DNA from: Buxus sempervirens
Taxonomy: Eukaryota; Streptophyta; Magnoliopsida; Buxales; Buxaceae
Length of the DNA: 64,000 bases
Reading direction: 5' to 3'
Assembly (NCBI GenBank): GCA_947561395.2
Contig: OX387183.1
Location: 14,745,402-14,809,401 of the forward strand
Below, piece after piece: positions 1 to 10,908 of this stretch (within the stretch, counting starts at the first letter, position 1; each line of letters opens with the position of its first letter). The notes under the pieces were generated by a model. The model did not search any database, was not told the DNA's origin, and saw only the letters and a list, made by a program, of their open reading frames with translations. A program made the position numbers and the translations under genes.

Positions 1-759
1 TATTATCTAAACGGCATTTGACGACTACAAGGAAAGATTTTGCGTCGTGGCTAGAGGTGCTTGTGAAAGCTTTTGTTTGTTTCATATTTATATTCTTTTC
101 CTTTCATTCTTCTTCATTATCTAGGGTTTTTTTGTTGTTTGCTTTTCCATCCTTGTTGTTAATGAAGTGTTTACTGCTAATGCTATTCATTTGGAATGGT
201 GTTTTTTTCTTTATCGTTCAGTTCAGATGCCTTGCGTTGTATTTTCCCAGCGACGAGATCCTCTGCTGTTCGTCTCTTCTCTAGTGATCTCTTAAATGTT
301 TGTTTTCTCCATTTCAATCCTTATTGTTTCTTGTTTCCAATGGTGATGGTGATGCAAGTCGATTTCTCTATTACAGATTAAAAAAAAAAAAAAAAGATAA
401 TGGTGATGTCTCTTGTGTGCTTGTATTTTTTTTTTATCATGCATTTGGTTGTTTGTTTTAAGTGGAATTTTGGATTTGATCGCTTAGGGGTTTGATTTGT
501 TTCCGGGTTAATGTTTTATTAGGTTAGAATTTGGATTTCTGACTCTTGTCGTTGCAATGGCTGCTGATGGTCACTGTTTCTCAGGTTCTTATTATTGCTT
601 TAGGTTGTAATGGGTGGTTATATTTATGCCTTTTTAGGTGATTTGGTGTCTGTCCTTCAACCAGGTGTTTGCTGCTAATGCTATTCATTTTGTTTCTTTG
701 TATTTCTCTTCTTCATTCTTGTAGAATTGTTGGGAATGAATATTGAGGGAGAGATATCC
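1..759. other. unassigned AT-rich DNA, left edge
   Basis: I see no gene here. The plus strand is rich in pyrimidine runs and short T tracts, and the open frames near 18-381 are short, leucine/phenylalanine-rich and resemble no family I know. It could be UTR or intron of a gene lying to the left of the window, but nothing in the sequence proves that. Confidence 0.4.
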
Positions 760-1095
760 TTGTTTACTAGGAAACAGCTTGAAGGGTCTGAGTTGTCTTT
801 GTAGGTCTAGTAAAATTCCTCCTTGGATAACAAGAAGGGTATAGACCACATGTTCTATCGACAAACGTAAGTCCAAATTACAGAAGCACCATAACTGAAC
901 ATAGTAGCTGGATATTGGAGAATATTTTTACTAGGAAAGAGCTTGAAGGGTTTGAGTTGTCTTTGTAGATGGAGTAAAATTCTTCCTTGCATAACAAAAG
1001 GATATGGACCACATGTTCTATCGCATACGTAAATCCAAATTACAGAAACACCGTAACTGAACTTAGTAGCTGGAGATTGGAGAATATTTTTACCC
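760..1095. repeat. two-copy tandem duplication, about 165-bp unit
   Basis: Two adjacent diverged copies: the block beginning near 767 (CTAGGAAACAGCTTGAAGGG) recurs at 932 (CTAGGAAAGAGCTTGAAGGG). Both continue through a shared CCACATGTTCTATCG stretch and end in GCTGGA(T/G)ATTGGAGAATATTT. The period is about 165 bp. The short minus-strand open frames through it are by-products of the repeat. Confidence 0.75.
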
Positions 1096-3134
1096 TTGGA
1101 CCTTAGAAGGAAAGATGACGACACAGAGAGAGAGAGGACAAAGAACTCAATAAATTGCAAAATTGTCCCATCTTAACTCACTCTCGGATACTAGGATGCG
1201 GAACGAAATTTCATGATGTTTCTACCCAAAAAAAAAAAATTTCATGATGTCAACTGGTCCAAAATTGAAGGGGACGTCAAACAGATTTTTGTTTGAAGCT
1301 CTCTCTCTCTCTCTCTTATCCTTCAATTGTGAGCAATCCTGAATTCTAACCTTTTCTTCATTCTTCACGGTGGCTTGATTGAGTCTGAAAGATCACAGTA
1401 TGAGACCCATCTGCAACTAAATTGGTGTCAACAAATCTCCTTTGTTATTTATTGAGTCTGAAAAAAATAACAATTATTTTTTTGTATTTCTCTACTTTGT
1501 AGATCATTTCTTTATTTCCTTCTTTTCCTTTGTTATTTTAATTATATTCGACTAGGCAGGATCAAAGACTTAGCAGCCCTGTTTCTGAAATTACTTTGTT
1601 CACGGTATCTAAGCTAAACTTTTATGGGCAACCATCTTCAACCTAGATGATCCCCACCTACTAACTAGTTTCCAATTTTCTTTTAATACTTGAAAACCAT
1701 AATGCATTGAAGATGACATGGACTTCAACTAGGTGATTGCAAATATTGAAGAAGAGCACATTGATGATGAACCAGATCCAGATGGAGTAGTACAAGAACA
1801 AAGAATAAGGAAGTTGGATGTATTTAGATAATCAATTGCTGAAGCTATATCGCATGCTTGCAATATTGAATGCCCTTGAGAGTATTATTCGTGTTAATGT
1901 AATGAACATTGCAATCATAGATGTGATAAGACTTTGTGATTTTGCTAATAGTTGCTATCATTATGTGTTTTAAATTAATAGACATAATTAGCAAACCCGT
2001 ATTTTATTTATTACATGTTTATATTTTATTTTTATCTATCATCTTTCAACTCATATTTATTGCAAGAATGATTCAGTTTTTGCAATTGAAAACATCATTC
2101 TTAGATGTTATATATTTGAATTATTTGTATCCAAATATATTTGTAAGACGGCTTTAAGTTTTTTTTTCTTTTTCATTTCTTAGGTGTTTCAAGTTTTATC
2201 TTTTAAGGATCAACTAGTTTTTTATAATTATTCATGGACAAAGAAAAAAAAATAAGAGAAAAAAATTTCATGGAACTCATTTTATTACTTGTTAACCAAA
2301 CAATTTTCTGGGTGAAAATTCATTCTGCTACGTGCTAACCAAACACAATTAGAAAGACTTCAAAATTAATTTGTAAAATGAGTTTTACGAACTCATTTTT
2401 GGAATGAGTTCCTAATCCGGAATGAAAGCCAAACGAGGCCTCATTTCTTCCAAGAATCTATCTCTTGTTATGCTTTGTGTTTGTTTTCTAATAGTGCATG
2501 ATGTTTCGCAACAATAAACTAATAAGCCGACAGAGGAAAATAGAAATGTAAACAAATCAGAAACCAAACTTTCGCAACATTTAACAAATAACCCGGCTCC
2601 TGAAAGAAAATTAGGGAAATAGACCAGCTACCAATTACTCTTTTAAGGTAAAAATTATGATTTGGCAACATGCAACGTTAATTTCAAACTTTCCTACGCA
2701 CGTGCCTTTCCGCTAGTCGTTATTATTATTAAAATATATGATAAGAGCAAAACAAAAATTATCATCTGACACAATTAATCAATAAGCTAAGGAATTTCCC
2801 ATATGGAAGGATTATTATTAATAATAAATAAGATAAGAACAAAATAAAAATTATCATCTTACCTTATTAATTAATAATATCCATAATCCTCATTTAGGAG
2901 AAGACAGTCTAACGGCTAACAAGTATTCTTTAGATTTTTTTTTTTGTTGGTAATGCAGGTATTCTTTAGATTCATGCATCCGTTACTCATGAACATCCTT
3001 TGTATGACACTGACAGCTAAAGGACAGTCTAACGGCTCCTTTTCCTATTCTTTATGTGTGCTGTTCGAAATCGGGTAGCCCGCCCTTTACAAAAATTTGA
3101 ATTTGCACCCTCTCTTACTCCCTCTCTCGGGGTG
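1096..3134. other. unassigned DNA upstream of the first gene
   Basis: No gene found. It holds a short CT microsatellite near 1299, a MITE-like right terminus near 2400-2442 (GCCAAACGAGGCCTC, with no matching left end found), and an imperfect local duplication: a 40-bp block near 2741 with ATTATCATCT recurs near 2833. The 15-mer GACAGTCTAACGGCT also occurs twice, near 2904 and 3023. Confidence 0.45.
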
Positions 3135-3482
3135 AATTGGTTTTTAAGGTTACTTTCTAAAAATAACCCTGATTCAATCACTAAATTCTTGGTAATCAGG
3201 AATTAGTGATACTTTTTGAAAATAATAGAGAATGAGTGTTATTTTATTATTTTATTATTCATATATGAGTTCTTTCAAAAATACTCTCAAAACATTTTTA
3301 AACCAAGATGATAACAAACATAATTTTTACAAGTATGTTGAGGCATTTTTGGAAAATTATTTCATTAACAGTAAAAATGACATTTATTCATAATTATGTT
3401 AATAAATCATCACTGATTATTAATTACCAAGAATTTAGTGACTGAATAGAATTATTTTTAACAAGCCTCACTAAAACCCAAT
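3135..3482. mobile_element. MITE-like element with long inverted ends
   Basis: The first ~75 bp (AATTGGTTTTTAAGG..., containing CACTAAATTCTTGGTAAT) is repeated in inverted orientation at the right end (...CCAAGAATTTAGTG...CCCAATT). The 348-bp length, AT-rich centre and lack of coding capacity fit a non-autonomous DNA transposon. No target duplication longer than the shared AATT is clear, so the superfamily is open. It ends 239 bp before the ATG of the downstream gene, so it lies in or next to that gene's promoter. Confidence 0.65.
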
Positions 3483-3721
3483 TTTCTAAAAAGTTAGTTG
3501 GTGCGGGCCCCATATTTACACGGGCATCCATTCATCCGCTACGCTCTGGTATCATGGAGTGGCACACCAGAGGACACGGTCTCCTCCCTTCTTCTCCAAC
3601 TCGCTCTCTCATTTTTGCTCTTCGTCCTTGCCCCTCTCTCCATCTTTTGTTCTTCTGATCTGTAATTCTGTTATTCATACACTTCTCAATCTCACACACG
3701 CACGCACACACAATATCCACC

Positions 3722-5901
3722 ATGGGTAGTTGTCTGAGCAAGAAAGGCTCTTCATCTTCTTCGTCATCTGCGCCTGTCGTTGCTCCACCACCGGATCCAA
3801 GCCCTAAAAACCCTGTTCAGGAGGAGGAGGTGCAGAAAAAAGCAGTGAAAGTGGAAGAAAACGTGAAGAAGGAGATATTTGTCATAAAGCAAAGAAAGAG
3901 CCATGAAAGACGACCAGAAGAGAAGGGTATTAGTGTTACTGCACAACCTGAAAGTTGTAACTGCAATGCCACCAATTTTAATAGTAATGTTAATGGTAGC
4001 AGCATCGTTGCTCCGGTCAGGACATCGAGCTGCACTAAGGAAGAAGTCGATGCTATTCTAATACAATGCGGACGACTGAGCCGTAGCTCCTCCGGGAAGA
4101 ATGGTTGTTCCGGTGAGAACAACAATCCTGCCAATCGCAGCGGAAGCAGGAAATACTCGGGATCGAAGAGGAGCTTCGACTTCGATCAAGATGAATGCCG
4201 GGATCTGGCTTCCGTGGAGAAGAAGGGAAACATTAATGATGATGATGAGGAGGAGGGGGAGCAGGAGGATGAGACGGAGATGGAGAAACGACACCGAAGC
4301 CCACGTCAAACCAGAAGGGCTTCTCACAGGAGGACACCTAGCAGAGAAAAAGATGTGGAGCACAAGCGCTCAGGCAGTAGAGATCGTGCTTCGTCTGCTT
4401 CAGGAGAAGAGATGAGGAGAAGCGGAAGTGGTGGAAGAAGGTTGAGTCGCTCTCCCGGTAGGAGATCTGAAGCTCCGACCTCCGTCTCCGACAAATCTAG
4501 GCCTGGAAAGATGGTTGCAGTCCCTGCTTCTGTTTCCACAAGGGACAAGACCAAGAGTTCTGCTGCTGGAATCACAGAATCTGCAACGGTATCCAAAAGG
4601 GTATCTGCGAAGAGAAATGGGGAGGTGGGTCTCAGGTCTGCGGCATCACCTCGATCTCTGTCTCCTGCCAATAATGCTAGAGTAGTAGTTTTGCACGACA
4701 ATACTTCTCATCAACAACCGTCTCTCAGCCGAAACTCTTCAAGAAAGGCAGATCACTCTCCTTGCAGAAGACACCCATTGAGTGACATCGACAACAATTC
4801 TCTCAGAAATGAACAAAATGCACTGAAATCTCAGGATCAGATGAACTGTAACAAGGCTGCAAAGAGGAACAGAGAAAACGGGGATGCCGCTATTGCTCTG
4901 ATGAAGAAACCCTCTGATTTGCAATCTCAGGTGAGTTCACTGTTATCAACAGCATTCATTCTAGTGCCTTCTTCAGAATAAATGGTTCCTCTTTTCTTCT
5001 TTAGAAGAAAAAATTTCACTGTTTTTACTGGAGTTTCTGTTTAATGCAGAAGCCTGATGAAAGAAGCAACAAAGCTGCTCCTCAAGGGACTAATGCCCAT
5101 AACAGCAGAAACCAACTGGAGAGCAATGTCATGAATTGCAAGCCAAGGGAGCAGCAGGAGCACATTGTAGTTGTGAAAGATCCAATTGGAGCTAAAGAGA
5201 TAGTACCTCCAAAGACCAATGAGGTTTTCAGAGCGGCAACAGGATCAAGAGGTGCTGAAAGTCCCAAACCCCAGTCAATAAGTAGAAGCAGGTCTTCCAG
5301 GAGATCTAGAGACCTAGATATTAACGTGGATGATTTCAACCCCGGAGCCCTTCAGAATCCTGCATCCTATGCATCCTTATTACTAGAGGATATCCAGAAT
5401 TTCCATCAACATAACGCCACTCCATTTTCTCTTCCACCTTGTGTCACCAAGGCCTGCTCCATCTTGGAAGCAGTGGCTGATCTCAATTCGTGTACCAGTT
5501 CTAATCTCTCTTCTGTTTTCTCTGAGGAGAGAATCTGTGGAGGGGACCAATCCAAAAACAAAACCACTAACAATGTTTCCTCTTCCAATGCCAATCTTGG
5601 AAAGAGGAGAGTAGCAGCCAAGGAACCTTTTGTTGAATCTGAGGTAGATGTGGATGATGATCTAATGGAGCCAAGCCTACATAAATATGTGACTGTAAGA
5701 CAGAGGGATGTGATGGGAGGAGACATGGAACAGCAAGAATCCTCAGGTAGCAACAGCTTTGTAGGTCAACAATGGGCTTCTTATTCTTCACGGGAACCCA
5801 ATTCAGCTGATTCCACTGAGCGATGGACGTCACGATCAAACACTGGAGAGGAATTTTTGACGAGGACGAACCAGATCTTAAGTAATCCTCATTTTACATA
5901 G
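3722..5901 (+). CDS. Ser/Arg-rich protein, At1g65710-like, unknown function
   Basis: Two exons, 3722-4930 and 5050-5901, joined across a 119-bp GT-AG intron (GTGAGT donor, TTTAATGCAG acceptor) in phase 0; predicted 686 aa. The protein starts MGSCLSKKG, with Gly2 and Cys4 in a good N-myristoylation/palmitoylation context, which suggests membrane attachment. Residues 107-126 (EEVDAILIQCGRLSRSSSGK) and 482-521 (DINVDDFNPGALQNPASYAS, then a LLLEDIQNF stretch) look like the family's conserved islands. Between them are acidic, basic and RS-like stretches (SRSPGRRS, RSRSSRRSR) typical of disorder and phosphorylation. The family match (plant proteins annotated as 'uncharacterized protein At1g65710' or SRRM-like) is from recognition, not a search. 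Biochemical function is unknown. Reading through the donor would give a 419-aa form ending at 4981. The gene is convergent with the GPDH gene to its right. Confidence 0.9.
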
Positions 5902-6017
5902 TGTTGAATGTACCACCCACCTCACTTTTCTCAGTAATTTTTTAGCTTGATGTTAATTGCATTCAGGAGTTAGCATAAATTTTTTCACTTCTATGTAAGT
6001 TCTTACTTCGAGTCTTG

Positions 6018-6480
6018 TTGTTATGGCTATTGTGGAGTGGTGCTGTTATGACTACAACTGCTTCAGCATGATTGAGCCTGCATCCGCTAAATTATGTATT
6101 CACATAGGTGATGGCCCTGTCAGACCTTCACAGTAAGGCTTGGATAAATTATGTATTCACACAGGTGATGGCCATGACAGTTGGTATCAGAGCCTCGTGG
6201 CTCACGGACATTTGTGAATGCTTGGGGTCAGTGGCAGATTTTGCTCATGGCATGCTATGTTGCAAGTGGTAACAAGGTATTGCTAGCACAGTGGTGTGCT
6301 CGGTTGCAGGGTGTGATTGGGTTAAGCTTTGCAATGGTACAACTGGTTTGGTTGTGGACCTTGTGGTATGCGGCGACTGTTGTGTGGTATCGAAGATCGC
6401 TTGTCTTCACCAAAGCAAGCTGAGGCAAGTATGGAAACATGATATGGTTTCGAATAGTGTCAGGGCTACTGGCAACTAAA
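6018..6480 (+). mobile_element. LTR-retroelement remnant with primer-binding site
   Basis: At 6182-6194 is TGGTATCAGAGCC, the standard plant initiator-Met tRNA primer-binding site, preceded by a CA-type end (CATGACA). The sequence just before it is a ~59-bp imperfect tandem duplication (AAATTATGTATTCACA at about 6088 and again at 6147). A start near 6018 (TGTTATGGC) is possible but unproven. The open frames downstream resemble no retroelement domain I know. Read as a fossil LTR end plus leader, broken and without recognisable protein parts. Confidence 0.4.
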
Positions 6481-9400
6481 TGGTTGGCTTCTATCAGCAG
6501 GGCAGTGTTAAGATTACCAGACCCAGGATCGAGATGATAATGACAAAGATCTTTGATACAGTTTGGATCTTCATTGAACTCCTCTCAAGGATGTTTATGT
6601 TGACATGTCTTCTTATCTCGGAATAGGGAACTATTGATGTCTATGGTTGCTCCTAATTCGTGATGCATGAATTCCAGTAGATTCTCATTTACTGATCGTT
6701 ATTCTCTATATGATTTTTTAGTTTGTTTTTTCAGTTATTTCCTTCTTATTTTGGTTACTTGGCTATCTTAGTGCATAGAAGCTTCTTGGCCAGTCACTGA
6801 GTTTGCCTTTTGTTTTTCTAAGGTTAATAGCTCTATTAATATGTATGGATAGGTGCATACGTATGTACACACACAAAACCAAATGCCTTGTCTCAGGTAG
6901 CAGGAGTTAGCAACACAAATCTTTTTCGTTTATCCCAATATGTTAAAAGTCAAAAAACACTTTAGGAAGCCATTTTTTGGAAGTTCATATAAAAAACTCC
7001 CTTTTATAAAGACTAGATGAGGGCACATGCTCCGCACCTGCACTGCAATTAAAAGTGTAATTCAAATAAAAGTAACAAGTGATCTGATCTTAGCAGAAAT
7101 CATGCAATCACATATGCAAGCATGGTCCTTAATTCTGTGAGGATGGGACCGATTACAAGGAATCAATCACATTGGTTCCTGTTACCCCTGTGTATGGTTG
7201 CAGTAGGTAATATTGACGCAGTCGGTTGGTCTACTGATAGTTCAACCTACTAATATCAAGCATCTATGTGGACAGAATAGAAGTAACAAAAGCACATTTG
7301 AAGTAAATACAAGACAGGATGATCAAGTGGCACAAGTGACCTTTGCGTGGATTATATCAACAGCGAGGATTGCAGAGGAAGATCAAACCAAATGAGTTAC
7401 ATCCCAGGATGAGGCTAGACCTGTTCAATGACATGCATGCTCAGATAGAGAGTCTAGGCCTAAAGCCTGGTTAGAACACCTTCCAAGTGGTTGTCCCGTA
7501 CAAATTATGCCTTCAAACACCTCGTTACTGAAATGATCAATTTGGAACTGACCTTACAGCTCTTATTTCCAAAACTATTCAAGAGGACCATCTCAAACTT
7601 ATTTCTATAGAGTGAAAAAAAAAAAGAATATATCTATATTTGATGAAGACATAATTGAAATACCCATTTCTAACTTAACACTGGTTGCAACGAAATTCAG
7701 AGTTGATTAACATAATAGGTCTATCACCACTCCTTTACACATGAATTTCAAAAAGAAGAAATCTGATTTCTAGTTTTAACAGTTCTGTACAAATATGTAT
7801 AATAGGTTTATCACCAGTTTTGTACAAAGCAGAAATCTGATTTCTAGTTTCAACATTGAAATCTGATTTGAGTTTCCAGGGAGAGCAACAGAACTACTAT
7901 AGATATTGGAAATAAAAATCATCGAGAATTATTAGAGAGCAGTAAGTTCTAAAAACAGTGAAGATATTTGATTGTTCTGAAGGTGGAAACCTTCCAAGAA
8001 AATTTCTTTTGTTCTGTGGATGGATGTCAAACTAATAGCATCCAAGCTGTTTGCAGGCACTTTTGGTGAAGAGTCAGAATTTTATATGCTCAAGTTGTCA
8101 ACATATACTAAACGCACAAAGTCAATAGGATTGGATAGACATCAGCTCAACATTGTCGGTACTGAATATAGCATTAAAATGTGCAAAAGCCAAAAAGAAA
8201 AAAAAAACAGATTGTTGTTTCTCTATACCAGATTCAGACAAACCAAAGCATTGATCAAAGCTTGATATTTATAAACAGGTAGATTTCAAATGTACATGCA
8301 AAATATTGAAATTTGATATGGAGTTACAAAACAGAACCATAAACAGATGGTTTCTTCAGAAAGATTTACAGAAAAAGTTAACATAGACAACCAAAAATTG
8401 TATACAAGTACATCTAATGGCAACAAACATTAGGAAGATCATGTTTTATGCGATTTCTTCTGCTTTGTTGATAATAAAAGCTTTTTCTCCAGCTCTGCTT
8501 CCTATTTTTTGGATTGCAACTTTGACATATAGAATGGTTGGTCATGCCTTTTTTTTTTTCCATGACTGTACACCATGAGCGTGGCCACACTTAGAGATTT
8601 CAATAAGCAGAGCAAAGCACAATAATTTTGCAAATGAGCTCAGCCTGCATTTGAAAAGGAGCCCATTTCCTTAACAAGTCCAAGCTCAGCTTCTGTAGGC
8701 CTGGTTCATGAAGGGGCTGCCTGACTATTTTTTAGAACAATATATTTAGAACTTTCTATTGTGCACTATATATATATGACATTTTATTGGTCAAATCTCC
8801 GATTAGCTAACTTACAATCAAAACATTAGACCACCCATGATACAGCTGCTTGAGTACAAATTTCATTTTCAGTTTGCAATTTAAGAATGGCAGGTTAACT
8901 ATGAGTCTCTGACCATGAGATCAGATGTTTCCTTTATCAATTTACGAATTCAATGGCCAATTAATAACTTTTAAAAAGGGCCCAAGATTCAGCACAACTG
9001 TTTAATGCTTTAACAAATTAAGAATAATGATCAATAAAAAAATTACAAAAGCAATCAAGGGAGAAATAGGAATAGGAAAGACAGATATTATTGAATGATG
9101 GAAATCCCTGATCGGGTCATTGGGACTTCAGATGAATAAGGCTAATCAAGTCGGTCAACGGCATTTGCGAGTTCTAAGTGTTGCTTGAATGGGAGATAAC
9201 TTACATGATTTAGGCAAATAAAGCACTGATCTAAGGATACAGTTATGAGAAGGTGAAAGGGGTGCAGGATTTAAAAGCTATGAGGAAGCAAAAAAAAAGG
9301 GGTTACAAGAAGATAGGAATTTAAAACTCATAATAGAACCAAGATATCATGATTACTACACTAACATAATCATGTCATTGCAATTCATTACGATAGCAGA

Positions 9401-10294
9401 ATTTATTACATCACAGGAGAGCTTATGCTTTCTTACATTACGATAGTGGAAACCAATTTGTAGATGATGGAAAATATTTTAAAATCATACATGTTAGTCT
9501 GTCAATGTTTGAAATTTTACTTCATAAAATTTCATCAACAGGGTGAAACTGTTATGTGAAGGTTCTTTATAAAATTTCATCAAACAAGTGCTAGGCATGA
9601 AACTGGTATGTGAAGGAAGATAAAAAAAGTGGGTCCTAGCAGTACTTATGGGTAGCTATGGTTTGCTCTGGAGGTACAGTAAGCACCAAAAACTCAAGAA
9701 AAAGTGATTAGTAAGGATTTTCCATTGCGGTTTCGTGTACGGATTACGTTGTGCAGTAAAATGAGAACGTAAAATGAGGAAACGAGGTAAATACCATTTT
9801 GCACGTAAGGAGACGCGTGTTTGAACGACAACATCCAAATTTCGGTAGCGTCTGTATTTGCTTTGTGAGATGAGATGAGAGCAGTACAAATAGGCAAATA
9901 GTACAAATGCAGCAGGCCAGTCGATTGATATGCTTCAGGCACGTCGATTGGAGTTGCAGGTTGCGAATCGAATCAGCTGAGTACAACCTCTAATGGAACA
10001 GGCAGCTGACGCAAGTAAACAGGCAGCTGAAGGAGGCGGCGAGGAAGGAAGCAGGTGACGCACGTCGACAGGAGAAGCAGGTCGATAGAAGAGCAGCTTC
10101 ACGACTCAAATTTTCTTTTTATATAGGTAATAGAGATAGAAACAGAAACATTCATTAAAAGAAAAAAAAATAGAAACGGAAATAATTTATAATTCATTAC
10201 AAAACCCTTATACGATTCATCAACTAATACACACTTAATCAAGCAATCTCAATCGGCAATGACCAGCACTATCTTGCAACCAATCAAGGTTTCC
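6481..10294. other. intergenic DNA between two convergent genes
   Basis: No gene found. It is AT-rich, with several small local duplications: ATCTGATTTCTAGTTT blocks about 95 bp apart at roughly 7760-7850, and CATTACGATAG twice near 9386-9450. It also contains the 3' flanks of the gene ending at 5901 and of the GPDH gene ending at 10295. The short frames near 9656-9986 look random. Confidence 0.4.
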
Positions 10295-10844
10295 TCATGA
10301 ATGAAGCTTCTGTTCATCAAGGCTGCCCAAGAGAAGTGATGGTCTGTAGAAAGCATGGCTTTGAGCTATCTCTATGCGATCTCGAGGATCATTCATGGTT
10401 TCATCTCTTAATGCCTGAAGAATGGCATGTGATGCAAGCTCCCTGAAGATCCAGTAAGACAATAGCGTCAGATGAATGTCTAAGCAATCTTGACTTGACC
10501 AGCATTGATTAGAGAAAGAAAAGAAAAGAAAACCTTTGATCAAATTCGCACAATCAGATAAGTGGGTCTCAAAAGCGTTTAGGGAGTTTAAAGAATCATG
10601 TGTTTCGACTAAGGATTCAAGAGGAAGATTAAGAAAGAAATTGGGGAATGACATAATACCTTGATATTAATATTTTATATAGTGTCTTCAAGATTGGGCA
10701 AAGCTCAACTGGAGCAACAGGCTTGTTCTCTTCAGGATGCAACACACTTAAGCTTGCCTGACCAAGCAGCTCATAAAATGCGCCCACAGCAGAGACTCCC
10801 TGGTAAACACAACCATTAATCATCCATGGGTGATGAAGAAAAAT

Positions 10845-10908
<64 letters not shown>

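Noticed and set aside
3764-4924. Several minus-strand frames opposite the At1g65710-like gene
   Set aside because: They are antisense shadows of the Ser/Arg-rich coding exon, with no own domain or splice evidence.
6182-6194. Fragment of a tRNA-Met gene
   Set aside because: The 13 bases match the complement of the tRNA 3' end, as in a retroelement primer-binding site; no tRNA body is present.
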